A stretch of 64,000 nt of DNA from Fen-1362 sp049516395 (GTDB taxonomy: Bacteria; Planctomycetota; Phycisphaerae; Sedimentisphaerales; Anaerobacaceae): NCBI GenBank assembly GCA_049516395.1, contig JBEKTD010000001.1, positions 186,001 through 250,000 on the forward strand, given 5' to 3'. Positions 8,795 to 16,912 of this stretch are shown one piece after another (the stretch's first letter is position 1; each line of letters begins with the position of its first letter). The notes beneath the pieces were generated by a model that searched no databases, was not told the origin of the DNA, and saw only the letters and a list, made by a program, of their open reading frames with translations. Both the position numbers and the translations under genes were made by a program.

Positions 8795-9304
8795 TCAGGA
8801 CTCCGATATATTCATTTCAGCGAGATTGTTTCGCAATGTATTAATCGCTTTTGAAACATGCGAACGGGCGGTATCTTCGGCACAGTTCAATTTATCGGCG
8901 ATTGCTTTGTAATCGGTCTGTTCGATATACCGCATCACAATCGCCTGCGCCTGTTGTTCGGGCAGCTTGGCGATTTCCTTTCTTACAAGGTTGAGTGTTT
9001 CTTCATCGACGGCTTCCCCGGCTGCCGGGTTTTTAAACACGTTTGGTTTTAGTGTTTGCCCGGTTTTGCCGATACGATTTCGCCACGCCTTTGAGTTAGC
9101 GGACAACGCTACTCGATAGATATATGCCCCTGCCTGCGGGCCTGTCAGCTTTTCGAGATTCATCCAGATAGCCAGAAGCGCGTATTGAATCGCCTCATCA
9201 AAGATGTCGGTGTCGCAGGTGAGTTTCCAAAGGGTGGTCGTAAGATAGCCGATGTACTCATCCTTTAGTTTTTCAAAGAGCTCCAATCGCCTTGAGTATC
9301 TCAT
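8795..9304 (-). CDS. ECF-type RNA polymerase sigma factor
   Basis: A 169-residue sigma factor with only regions 2 and 4. Region 2 runs over about residues 20-80 (FDEAIQYALLAIWMNLEKL). Region 4 is near 108-160, with LPEQQAQAIVMRYIEQTDYKAIADKL and the helix-turn-helix CAEDTARSHVSKAINTLR. It would direct polymerase to a small regulon in response to a surface signal. The next genes are a membrane anti-sigma candidate and a lipoprotein, the usual planctomycete arrangement. Region 2 is weakly conserved, as often in this phylum. Confidence 0.85.
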   Translation of the reverse strand: MRYSRRLELFEKLKDEYIGYLTTTLWKLTCDTDIFDEAIQYALLAIWMNLEKLTGPQAGAYIYRVALSANSKAWRNRIGKTGQTLKPNVFKNPAAGEAVDEETLNLVRKEIAKLPEQQAQAIVMRYIEQTDYKAIADKLNCAEDTARSHVSKAINTLRNNLAEMNISES

Positions 9305-9407
9305 TCAAAAAGGCCCTTTTTAGCTGAGTGCCGCAATATTTTACTTCTACATAATAATAACCTTTGAAGGCGGGGTTTGTGTAATATTAAAACGAAAAAA
9401 ATGAAAC

Positions 9408-9438
9408 AAAAAAACCGGCGGCTTTTTACAGCCGCCGG
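9408..9438 (-). terminator. Rho-independent terminator
   Basis: On the minus strand an 8-bp GC stem (CCGGCGGC/GCCGCCGG) with an 8-base loop is followed by a T-run (the A-tract at 9408-9414 on the plus strand). It lies 30 bases beyond the stop of the 231-residue gene and ends that transcript. Confidence 0.85.
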
Positions 9439-9468
9439 CGGGATTACAAACCGAATCACTGGATACGG

Positions 9469-10164
9469 CTAATCGGGTTCGTAACCAAGTCCGTCGAAGT
9501 ACTCACCGATTGCGGTATCTACATCGTCTTCGTTATCTACATCTCCACCGTCGGTGCCCACCTGTGCTACCAGCGCTGCAGTAATCTTAGAATTCAGTGT
9601 CAATGACACCGTGCCTCCGCTGACATCTCCATCTGAGGTGATATCTCCAGAACCGGAGATTGCGTAGCCGCTCAGAGTAGTAGCGATAATATGCTTTTGG
9701 AGGCCAATCTTTGTTGACTTTGCCTGGCCCGATACCATAATGTGTGTGTTAGACGAGTCTAAAATGCCCTCGGCAATCCACATCGTCTTCCTCGCAACCG
9801 GCGTTTGTAGGAAATTAATAGTGTCCGGGCCCTCTACTGTGTAATATTTGTCCGTTATCGGCCTGTCGGTGTCGGGGTCTGTGTCTCTTTCCTTATAAGT
9901 GTCAATCGACTCGATATTGATATTGGTGGCGTCAGCATAGTCGCTGTCCACCTGAACAACAACGTACATCGTGTGGCCGAAAGTCGCGTCGTCTGACGTT
10001 GGTGGGTGCACCCAGGCGCCAGCGCCGTCGTTTGCGCCGTCGTCCCATTCGAACTCAACACCGCTCTGCTTCAAGTTGTAAAATTTATGAAAGTGAGGGC
10101 GGTCACGGTCTGCGCAAAAGCAGGTATTGGAAGAAAGGCGGGGCATAAAAAGACGTGTTTTCAT
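9469..10164 (-). CDS. Asp/Thr-rich protein of unknown function, N-terminus unusual
   Basis: A 231-residue protein I do not recognise. From about residue 40 it is rich in Asp, Thr and Gly with strand-like periodicity (TMYVVVQVDSDYADATNI; SGYAISGSGDITSDGDVSG). It ends in an acidic stretch (GGDVDNEDDVDTAIGEYF) that could bind calcium. Such a composition suits an exported protein, but the present N-terminus (MKTRLFMPRLSSNTCFCADRD) is not a signal peptide. Either the true start or signal was lost or frameshifted, or the protein stays inside. The ribosome site is weak (GGAA). A terminator follows the gene, which supports expression. Confidence 0.55.
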   Translation of the reverse strand: MKTRLFMPRLSSNTCFCADRDRPHFHKFYNLKQSGVEFEWDDGANDGAGAWVHPPTSDDATFGHTMYVVVQVDSDYADATNINIESIDTYKERDTDPDTDRPITDKYYTVEGPDTINFLQTPVARKTMWIAEGILDSSNTHIMVSGQAKSTKIGLQKHIIATTLSGYAISGSGDITSDGDVSGGTVSLTLNSKITAALVAQVGTDGGDVDNEDDVDTAIGEYFDGLGYEPD

Positions 10165-10399
10165 GCAAATTTCCAGTAAAACTGTCTTGGAGAAGAGATT
10201 TCTTGACCGTTCAGGGTGATTTTGGTAAGATTATTGATGTTGTACGGAGAAAATTATGCTGTTTAAGAGTGTAAATGGGAAATCCCAGCTGATATATCTT
10301 GACAATGATTATTGTCCCTACTATACATTGGTATCGCGGTTACGGCAAATGTTACTGTTGCGAGGACTGGAACATTAAAATTTTGTAAGGAGAAGAAAA

Positions 10400-11455
10400 A
10401 TGAAAAAGAATCACATCCTGGTAATTTCAATTCTGTTGTTTGTCAGCGGTTTTTGCTCTGCCGCGGCATCTAAACCTGTTGACCTTAACGATTTTAAAGG
10501 CACATCCTGGGTCATCTATGGTGGAGACAAATTCAGCGGCAGCAAATTTGCCACGGAGTCGGCCAAGGAGGTTGGTTATATCGATTTCAACGACGACGGC
10601 ACGTTTAGTATCACGACGGATATTCTTTCGGAGGATTACCCAATTACGGGGACTTACGGAGTTGACTCCAAAGGGAAACTCTTTATCATGGTCAATGTAG
10701 ATGGTATAGAATCGTTTTTCAACAACAATTATTCTCCTAATTTTGAGTATGGTTATGATTTTTTTGACGTTCAAGCTCCAATTGCTGTTAAATCGACGTG
10801 CAAAGTTACTTATTCTGGCAGCATGGTGTCCTTGGCGATAACCATATCCGTCAACGCCAAGGTCATAATAATCTACTACACGGATGATAGTGGTGATATT
10901 GAGAAAACTTACAATGGCAAGATATCATATACGTTAAGTATGTCCGGAGACCACCCTGTTGCCGCCGGGGCGTCGAACTGGGCGTCAAAGTGGATTATAA
11001 ACAATGCCAAGGCGACACTCAGTACCAAAAAAGCCAAAGCCAGCGAGACGATGTATCTCGAACTTACAATCGGGGATTTCGACTCATCGGGACTCGGCCT
11101 GAACCAATACCTGCTTGTTGACCCGAATTCGGTGGTATTCTCATCGGATGTGCAGAGCGATTTCTGCAGGTCAAAGAATACGGTGTACTTCTCGGGCGCT
11201 GAATCGGACATAGATACAATAATTCAGAATCTAATCCTTGAAAACAACAGCAATGTTAGTGATGTTGAAATAGATGATGATACATATTCTCCATATTCCA
11301 CAGTAACCGCGACCATCAAAAACGGCAGGACAAATACAATCAGTTTGACTGGAACGATTTATTTTTGGGTGGATATTACTTATACCGATGACACCGAGGC
11401 GGATAACGTCAAAGGCACTCTCAAGTTTTCCGGCAAAGGCGTTCCCGCACCATAG
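10400..11455 (+). CDS. exported protein of unknown function
   Basis: A 351-residue protein with an ideal AAGGAGAAG site and a signal peptide (MKKNHILVISILLFVSGFCSA, cleavage near residue 22). Residues 28-190 contain strand-rich segments resembling a lipocalin-like fold (KGTSWVIYGGDKFSG, GTFSITTDILSEDYPITGTYGV). The second half is another strand-rich domain with many Asp/Ser/Thr (LELTIGDFDSSGLGLNQYLL). It has no catalytic motif that I can name. A terminator follows directly, so it is a single-gene transcript with a 235-base upstream region. Confidence 0.72.
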   Translation: MKKNHILVISILLFVSGFCSAAASKPVDLNDFKGTSWVIYGGDKFSGSKFATESAKEVGYIDFNDDGTFSITTDILSEDYPITGTYGVDSKGKLFIMVNVDGIESFFNNNYSPNFEYGYDFFDVQAPIAVKSTCKVTYSGSMVSLAITISVNAKVIIIYYTDDSGDIEKTYNGKISYTLSMSGDHPVAAGASNWASKWIINNAKATLSTKKAKASETMYLELTIGDFDSSGLGLNQYLLVDPNSVVFSSDVQSDFCRSKNTVYFSGAESDIDTIIQNLILENNSNVSDVEIDDDTYSPYSTVTATIKNGRTNTISLTGTIYFWVDITYTDDTEADNVKGTLKFSGKGVPAP

Positions 11456-11472
11456 CAATAGAAAGTGGAAAC

Positions 11473-11513
11473 AAAAGGGGCAGATAAACGTTGTTTGTTA
11501 TCTGCCCTTTTTT
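11473..11513 (+). terminator. Rho-independent terminator
   Basis: A 10-bp stem (GGGCAGATAA/TTATCTGCCC) with flanking A and T runs, 18 bases after the stop of the 351-residue exported protein. The flanking runs could let it work on both strands. Confidence 0.88.
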
Positions 11514-11773
11514 AATTGAAAGCGCAAGGCAGATATGGATAGAATTAAATTTAAAAGAAGGAGAGACAATGATGTAAAAAATGTGTAAAATGGTTTATTC
11601 AGAATAATATTATCAGGCGACCTCCGCCATTACACCGCATATTATAACCTTCCGTATAATTGGCCATACCATCCGCTGCAACAAAAAGCTACTGAATACA
11701 TAGGGAAACCATTATACCAAACTGCCGCCATCTTTTTCAAGCCCTTATCGGCCGCTTATTGGGCGACTAACAG
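11514..11773. other. gene-free stretch, nothing recognised
   Basis: About 260 bases, moderately AT-rich, between the terminator of the exported-protein gene and a TPR-like remnant. I see no start with a ribosome site, no RNA gene and no clear repeat. Confidence 0.5.
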
Positions 11774-11890
11774 CTATTTGCCCGCCTGTTTTTGAGCAAG
11801 GGCGGCATCGAGGTTTTCGCGGGCCCTTTGGGGCTTGGGGTCGATTTGCAGGGCCTTTTTATAGCATTCAATCGCTTCGCTTATTCTGCT
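11774..11890 (-). pseudogene. remnant of a TPR-repeat protein (C-terminal end)
   Basis: The minus strand encodes about 37 residues that form one good tetratricopeptide repeat plus a C-terminal cap: ISEAIECYKKALQIDP, then PQRARENLDAALAQKQ, before a stop. Upstream codons in the same frame do not look like TPR and run through the terminator of the next gene at 11966-11995. The remnant therefore has no believable start. It is most likely the surviving 3' end of a larger gene. A very short TPR peptide is possible but less likely. Confidence 0.5.
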
Positions 11891-11965
11891 AATGGTTCTG
11901 CTCATAGTTGGCATAATATTAGCAGATTCGCCGGGAAAGGTAAGGGGTGTTGGGTGTTTGCGCAT

Positions 11966-11995
11966 AAAAAAGGCAGGACACTTGAGCATCCTGCC
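11966..11995 (-). terminator. Rho-independent terminator of the PEP-CTERM gene
   Basis: On the minus strand, GGCAGGA and TCCTGCC form a 7-bp stem with a 10-base loop followed by a T-tract (A-run at 11966-11971 on plus). It lies 24 bases past the stop of the PEP-CTERM gene. Confidence 0.8.
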
Positions 11996-12018
11996 GGTGC
12001 TTGTGAATATTTTGTTCT

Positions 12019-12657
12019 TTATCTTTTTCTGCGGAGCAGTAATCCGCCGATTCCCAGTATAGCTATCGTCGCGGGCTCTGGGACGGGTGGGCAGGGTGGG
12101 CCGGGTGGGACTTTTATGGTTTGGGTGGTTATGGTGAATGTTATGCCGTCGTTATAGTAGTGGCAATCCGGGTCAATTCCGAATCCGAAGTTGGCTTTAC
12201 CTGAGCCAGGTATTGTCTTGGCGTAAGCGTTGAGCGCGTCCAAAAGTCCGAGTTTGCCGAAATCAAGAACCAGGTTGAAGTTTCGCGGTTTGCCGCCTGC
12301 CGGGTCCGACCAGTCGGTTACTAACTTGCCCTGTCCCGCGAAGTTGTCCCCTTCGCCCCCGTTATCAACATAAGTTGTTACACCGGCTTTCGGGTTATCG
12401 AGCAGGTGAATAAACAGGTTATCGTCTTTTTCTACGGTCCAGTCCCAGATGTTGGTAAACGTCAGCACCGCGCCGGTTATTATTTCATTCGGCGCGAGAT
12501 TGAAGTTGATTCCCCAGGTAAAATATTCCGCGTGAGGCAGGTTCCACAAATCGTTTGGCGTTGGGTGAAATACTACCATTCCCGCGTTTGCTGATGTGGC
12601 TGCGGACAAACCAATTACAATCACGCACAGTAAAGTTCTCATCTTTCTCTTCTTCAT
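12019..12657 (-). CDS. PEP-CTERM sorted exported protein
   Basis: A 212-residue exported protein. The signal is KMRTLLCVIVIGLSAATSANA, and the C-terminus is a textbook PEP-CTERM tail: VPEPATIAILGIGGLLLRRKR (motif, short hydrophobic helix, basic end). Such tails are processed by an exosortase and anchor or release proteins involved in extracellular matrix. The middle is a strand-rich domain (GAVLTFTNIWDWTVEKDDNL) resembling the choice-of-anchor domains common in these proteins. The precise function is unknown. No exosortase gene lies in the window. Confidence 0.87.
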   Translation of the reverse strand: MKKRKMRTLLCVIVIGLSAATSANAGMVVFHPTPNDLWNLPHAEYFTWGINFNLAPNEIITGAVLTFTNIWDWTVEKDDNLFIHLLDNPKAGVTTYVDNGGEGDNFAGQGKLVTDWSDPAGGKPRNFNLVLDFGKLGLLDALNAYAKTIPGSGKANFGFGIDPDCHYYNDGITFTITTQTIKVPPGPPCPPVPEPATIAILGIGGLLLRRKR

Positions 12658-12992
12658 TTTCCTTCTCCATACTACCCATATTGCCTATTTTAACGCATTG
12701 GCGCATCAACAACCAAATTTCTCAGTATTGATTTTAACGGACTCTCTGTTATCACACCCCTAATGCTCCTATATTAACATACATTGGTAGTCGAATCAAT
12801 CGGGAATTCCCTTAGTCCGGTAATAAGTAATTACGGCAAACAAAAATCCGTTTGTGGGTCATATAAAAGCGCCATTTTTTTTGGTCTATTTGCTGTCGAT
12901 GATTGCTTAAGTCGCGTCTGTTTTAGTCCGATATAGCCGTCGGTTTGGTTCTGCGCCGAAAAGCCGGAGTAAACGGCTATAAAAGGTTTTGT
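12658..12992. other. intergenic region between divergent genes
   Basis: 335 bases between the PEP-CTERM gene (minus) and the receiver-protein gene (plus). It must hold promoters for both, but I cannot point to convincing -35/-10 pairs. No RNA gene or repeat is evident. Confidence 0.5.
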
Positions 12993-13466
12993 ATGGCAAC
13001 TATCCTGGTAGTTGAAGATGAGTTGGATGTACAGAAGGTCGTCGCCAAACGGCTTTCCAGCAGGGGCTTCACTGTCCACTGCGCATCAGATGGTTATCAG
13101 GCGGTGCAGAAAGCGCACAAGATTGCTCCCGATTTAATCGTGCTGGATTTGCAGCTGCCCGCGGGCGACGGCCTGAGCGTTCTGCGGAAACTGCGGATTT
13201 CCGAAAACACCAAAAATACACATATTGTTGTCCTAACCGGGATGACCAACGAACTGTTCAAGCAGAGCGTCCTGACCGAAGGTGTCGATGCATATCTGCA
13301 AAAGCCCTACGATTCGCAGGTGCTTTTCGATACTATCGATAAAATCCTCAGCAAAACAGCGGATAACGTTCAGCATACAGCGGACAGCGAAAAGAAAGAT
13401 GTGCCGGAAGGCCCGACGCTTTTCGATTTAACCGCAAGCAGGAATGGTGTTCATACTGAAAAGTAA
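12993..13466 (+). CDS. single-domain response regulator
   Basis: A 157-residue protein. I use the ATG of MATILVVEDE, preceded by AAAAGG, since the longer open frame has no ribosome site. Residues 3-120 are a CheY-like receiver: acidic pair E8/D9, phosphoacceptor D52 in LIVLDLQLPAGDG, T in VVLTGM and K in LQKPYD. The remaining ~37 residues are polar and probably unstructured, with no output domain. It likely relays phosphate or acts by protein contact. The convergent histidine kinase-receiver gene next door is a plausible partner. Confidence 0.85.
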   Translation: MATILVVEDELDVQKVVAKRLSSRGFTVHCASDGYQAVQKAHKIAPDLIVLDLQLPAGDGLSVLRKLRISENTKNTHIVVLTGMTNELFKQSVLTEGVDAYLQKPYDSQVLFDTIDKILSKTADNVQHTADSEKKDVPEGPTLFDLTASRNGVHTEK

Positions 13467-13477
13467 TATTGCTTTTT

Positions 13478-13543
13478 TGTCATTCCCGCGGAAGCGGGAA
13501 TCCAGGTTCTTTAACTTGGATTCCGGGTCGAGCCCGGAATGAC
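13478..13543. repeat. dispersed palindromic repeat
   Basis: An imperfect palindrome between two convergent genes. TGTCATTCCCGCGGAAGCGG and its near reverse complement (CCGGGTCGAGCCCGGAATGACA) flank a short AT-rich centre. The arms contain nested GC hairpins (CCCGCGGAAGCGGG; CCGGGTCGAGCCCGG). The same TGTCATTCC-type word is common in intergenic DNA of many bacteria. Here it may also stop transcription from both sides. Confidence 0.75.
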
Positions 13544-13546
13544 ACA

Positions 13547-14638
13547 TCAGCCCGGCAAGTAGAAGTAAAACGTTGTTCCTTTACCCGGTTTTGATTCGGC
13601 CCGGATTTTTCCCTTGTGTTGTTCGATAATCAGTTTTGAGATGGCAAGTCCCAGTCCCGTGCCTTCGATGTCTTTTACATTCGTTGACTTGATTTGCCCG
13701 TATTTTTTGAACAGCTTACCGAGGTCGTCTTTGCTTATCCCGCAGCCGGTGTCCGCGACTGCGACTTCTATGCCGTTTTCGTCTTTTCTTGTGCGTATGA
13801 CGATGCTTCCCTCGGTTGTGAACTTCAGGGCGTTGCTTACGAGGTTGGTTACGACGCGGGTTATGCCATCGTAATCAAATTCCGTTTTGGGCAGTCCTTC
13901 TTCAAGCTCAATTCGCAAGTCCAGCCCTTTTTGTCTGGCTACCGGCCCCATCATTTTGTAAACGTCTTTTGCCAGTTCATTTATGTCGTTTTCCGCAATG
14001 TTGAACGGCTGTTTGTCTGCGTCGATTTTCTCGAAGTCGAGAAAGTCGGTTATCAGCCGGGTCAGCCGTTCGACGTTTCTTTTAGCCAGCGCGAGAAATT
14101 CTTTTTGTTCCTCGTTGACCGCGCCCGCCTCGCCGCTTGCGACGATATCGATACCCTCTTTGATTGCCGTTAGCGGTATTCGCAGGTCGTGCGAGACCAT
14201 ATTTACCAGGTCCGCTTTGGCGGCGAGCGCCTCTTTGAGTTTCCGCTCCACCTTTTTGCGTTCCAGCGCGTAGAGCAGCGTCCTGCCGAGCATATTTGCA
14301 ATCGCCGGGCCTTTTACGAGATAATCCGTCGCGCCGAGGTTTATCGCCGAAATGCCCGTCTGGTCGTCCGCCAGTCCGGTCAGGACAACGACTGGGATTT
14401 CTCCCGCCGCCGATAGTGCACCTTTTACTGTATCAAGCCCGCTGCTGTCGGGCAGCCCCAAATCGAATAGCGCCACGTCGAATAGTTCGCGTTTGAGCTT
14501 GTCAATTCCCGTGGCCATTGTGCCGGCGGTCTCGACCTCGAATTTGACGGGAAGCGGCGAGCCGGCCAACGCCTTTTTAGCCGACAGGCAATCCACTTCA
14601 TCGTCATCAACCACCAGGATACGAATTTTCGGCGTCAT
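13547..14638 (-). CDS. receiver domain-histidine kinase hybrid
   Basis: A 363-residue soluble signalling protein. Residues 5-125 are a receiver with D11-D13 and phosphoacceptor D59 (VALFDLGLPDSSG). Residues 140-205 are HisKA with H150 in MVSHDLRIPLTAIKEG (Asp where most kinases have Glu). Residues 250-363 are a HATPase with N-box NLVSNALKFT, G1 VADTGCGIS and G2 GTGLGLAI. There is no sensor or membrane segment, so the kinase is probably controlled by phosphorylation of its own receiver. It is convergent with the lone receiver protein, from which it is separated by a palindromic repeat. Confidence 0.9.
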   Translation of the reverse strand: MTPKIRILVVDDDEVDCLSAKKALAGSPLPVKFEVETAGTMATGIDKLKRELFDVALFDLGLPDSSGLDTVKGALSAAGEIPVVVLTGLADDQTGISAINLGATDYLVKGPAIANMLGRTLLYALERKKVERKLKEALAAKADLVNMVSHDLRIPLTAIKEGIDIVASGEAGAVNEEQKEFLALAKRNVERLTRLITDFLDFEKIDADKQPFNIAENDINELAKDVYKMMGPVARQKGLDLRIELEEGLPKTEFDYDGITRVVTNLVSNALKFTTEGSIVIRTRKDENGIEVAVADTGCGISKDDLGKLFKKYGQIKSTNVKDIEGTGLGLAISKLIIEQHKGKIRAESKPGKGTTFYFYLPG

Positions 14639-14686
14639 TGTGCCATCCTCGAAATCGTTATTCTGTTCTCCATAACGGCGGATTCT

Positions 14687-14725
14687 AAATCATCAATCAT
14701 CAATTAGCAATCATCACTTTGTTGT
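14687..14725. repeat. low-complexity TCATCAAT-type filler
   Basis: Upstream of the hybrid kinase lies a run of the near-repeated word ATCATCAAT (AATCATCAATCATCAATTAG, then CAATCATCA). It resembles the word-like filler seen in other gene-free stretches of this window. No function is evident. Confidence 0.5.
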
Positions 14726-14869
14726 GCATTATATTTGCCCCGGCGTATTTGCCCTTAGTTGTAACGTCTTGTCGTTGTGTTGTTTAGGCGTCTTTCGTCA
14801 AGATCAATTCTAAAGGCCGTTAAAATATGCTATAATGAGAATCGACATGGTTTTTTGTGGGGTGTTGTG

Positions 14870-16363
14870 ATGAAACCGAATAAAGGTCTTTACGTTATCT
14901 TCGGTTGGCTGATGGCGGTGCTTATGGCAACGTCATTGGCCCGGGGCGGGCAGACGTTTATCGATAACGCCGGCTTCGAGGTTAATACCTGGGACACCGG
15001 TTTCGCCGATGAATGGTGGTCTTGGCCTACCGAAAATGCTGCTTATCACAACCCCGACCCGAACAATGCCCATAGCGGCAATGCGTATATCACTATTTCT
15101 GCGGACTCCAACGAATGGCCCAACGTCGGTATTACTTCGCCGATACGCGTATCGTATGACACAAACTACATACTCGGCGGATACATCGCGGACGCTAATG
15201 GCGGGCAGAGCGGCCAGAATCTTTACGGCACCGCCGGGATTAGAGTTGATTGGTATGCAAACGCAAGCGACTCGTATGATATGCGGCTCGGCTCCGACTA
15301 CATTACTCCAGCCGTACCGAAGGACGGCAATTATTATTATTACTCGGGCACATTCCGCAACCACTATGACGCCAACTACGTCCAGATTATTCTTGCGGCC
15401 ACAAAAACTTCCGGACAAACCCCGACCTTCAAATTTGATGATATTGTATTCGCAAAGGCGAATCCTCCCGCCAAACCGGACTTCAACGGCGACAGGACAG
15501 TCAACTTCATAGATTTCGCGCTGCTGGCCCAGGGATACAAAAAGGCCATTTCCACATACGATATGGATGGCGATGGCACTTTCGGGCTTTCCGACCTTGC
15601 ATTGTTTATGCACGAATGGACAAGGATTATTCCCGACATTCCCGGCTATCAGTTCGTATGGTCTGATGAATTCGACGGCACGGAAATCGACCGCACAACC
15701 TGGACCAACGAGATAAGCAGCAGTGCGCGTAATGACGAACTTGAGGCCTATACGGACCGGCCGGATAATTCGGTCGTCCAGAATGGCAACCTTGTCATAA
15801 TCGCAAAGCAGGAACAATATGGTTCCAACAACTATACCTCGGCTCTTCTTTACTCCCAGACCAAAGCTGACTTCCTATACGGCAGAATGGCCGCCAGAAT
15901 AAAATTGCCTGTTGGACAGGGAATCTGGCCTGCTTTCTGGATGATGCCCACAACCTCAGTTTACGGCGGCTGGCCTCTAAGCGGAGAAATAGATATCCTC
16001 GAAACAATTAACGCGGGCGACCGTGTTTATGGCTCCTTGCACTTTGCCGACGTTAACAACCAGCACATCGGCACAGGCGGCACATACTACGATAACGGCT
16101 TGTGTTTCGCGAACGATTACCACATTTACGCAATCGAATGGGACCCCAACGAAATCCGCTACTATGTAGATGATGTTATGTATTTTTCAACAACCAATTG
16201 GAGCAGCGGCACAAATCCGTATCCCGCTCCGTTCAACCAGCCATTCTATTTCATCCTCAACATCGCAGTCGGCGGCAGTTGGCCGGGTGCGCCGGACGCC
16301 ACTACAGTTTTCCCGCAGAAGATGTACGTTGACTGGGTCCGCGTTTATCAAAAGAACCCCTGA
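14870..16363 (+). CDS. GH16 endo-beta-glucanase (laminarinase-like) with carbohydrate-binding and dockerin-like domains
   Basis: A 497-residue secreted enzyme. I start at the ATG of MKPNKGLYVIF, which gives a proper signal peptide ending LARGG. Residues ~30-195 form a beta-sandwich, probably carbohydrate-binding. Residues 202-255 are dockerin-like, with DFNGDRTVNFIDFALLAQGY and DMDGDGTFGLSDLALFMHEW. Residues 260-497 are the GH16 domain, with catalytic motif GEIDILE (nucleophile E373, acid/base E378) and the usual ending YVDWVRVYQK. The substrate is likely laminarin or a related beta-1,3-glucan. The dockerin-like module sits unusually between domains, and a second half-module lies out of frame past the stop. 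Confidence 0.9.
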   Translation: MKPNKGLYVIFGWLMAVLMATSLARGGQTFIDNAGFEVNTWDTGFADEWWSWPTENAAYHNPDPNNAHSGNAYITISADSNEWPNVGITSPIRVSYDTNYILGGYIADANGGQSGQNLYGTAGIRVDWYANASDSYDMRLGSDYITPAVPKDGNYYYYSGTFRNHYDANYVQIILAATKTSGQTPTFKFDDIVFAKANPPAKPDFNGDRTVNFIDFALLAQGYKKAISTYDMDGDGTFGLSDLALFMHEWTRIIPDIPGYQFVWSDEFDGTEIDRTTWTNEISSSARNDELEAYTDRPDNSVVQNGNLVIIAKQEQYGSNNYTSALLYSQTKADFLYGRMAARIKLPVGQGIWPAFWMMPTTSVYGGWPLSGEIDILETINAGDRVYGSLHFADVNNQHIGTGGTYYDNGLCFANDYHIYAIEWDPNEIRYYVDDVMYFSTTNWSSGTNPYPAPFNQPFYFILNIAVGGSWPGAPDATTVFPQKMYVDWVRVYQKNP

Positions 16364-16457
16364 AAACGCACACTCCTTCAATATTAGCTCGCCCAAAGAT
16401 AATGTAATTGATTTCAGGGATTTCGCCGTATTTGCCGCCGATTGGCGTAAATACTGA
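16364..16457 (+). pseudogene. out-of-frame dockerin-like tail after the GH16 gene
   Basis: Directly after the GH16 stop, in the +1 frame, the DNA encodes DNVIDFRDFAVFAADWRKY and then a stop. This matches the C-terminal half of the dockerin-like motif found elsewhere in the window (VNFIDFALLAQGY; VNFIDFAMMAENWL). It lacks a start of its own. The simplest reading is that a frameshift near 16360 cut this tail off the GH16 enzyme, either in nature or as a sequencing error. Confidence 0.6.
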
Positions 16458-16507
16458 TAGATTGCTTCTTGCGGAAAATTGCGGATAGACAGCGAAGTGT
16501 TTCGATG

Positions 16508-16912
16508 TCAGCGTTTTATCCCCGGCTTTTCTTTTTCGTCTTCCGTTTTCAGCCATCCAATCGCCTCGGTCGGTTCGGAAAACACCCTGAATTGAAGCGA
16601 CGAGATGATTGAGACGTTCTCGAAAAATGCGAAGTTGCCGCTGCGTGGCGACGCAGGGTCGAACAGAATCGCCACCTTATATTCAGGCCCTATGCCGATT
16701 TCCTTGAATAACCTGGGCAAGTCGTCAATTTGCAGAATGGTTAAGTTGGTCTGCAGCAGCCGGTGGTCAACGAGGACCTTTTTTGTGTTGTGGCGTATTG
16801 CTGCCGCAAAGGTCTCCTGTGTCATAATTTTGTTATCGTCCCAGGTGATAAGACCGGAGGTCTTCACGACCAGGATACCTTCTTTCTTATTGTGTTCGAT
16901 TTCCCATTTCAT
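16508..16912 (-). CDS. STAS/SpoIIAA-like small protein
   Basis: A 134-residue cytoplasmic protein. The start is the ATG of MKWEIEHNKK, behind AAGGAG with 5-base spacing, rather than the longer frame. The pattern is N-terminal strands (GILVVKTSGLITWDD), an amphipathic helix, VLVDHRLLQTN, and VAILFDPASPRSGNFAFFENV. This is the alternating strand-helix order of SpoIIAA/STAS-like proteins that act as binding partners in signalling. No phosphorylatable serine motif stands out. The neighbours are not informative. Confidence 0.65.
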   Translation of the reverse strand: MKWEIEHNKKEGILVVKTSGLITWDDNKIMTQETFAAAIRHNTKKVLVDHRLLQTNLTILQIDDLPRLFKEIGIGPEYKVAILFDPASPRSGNFAFFENVSIISSLQFRVFSEPTEAIGWLKTEDEKEKPGIKR

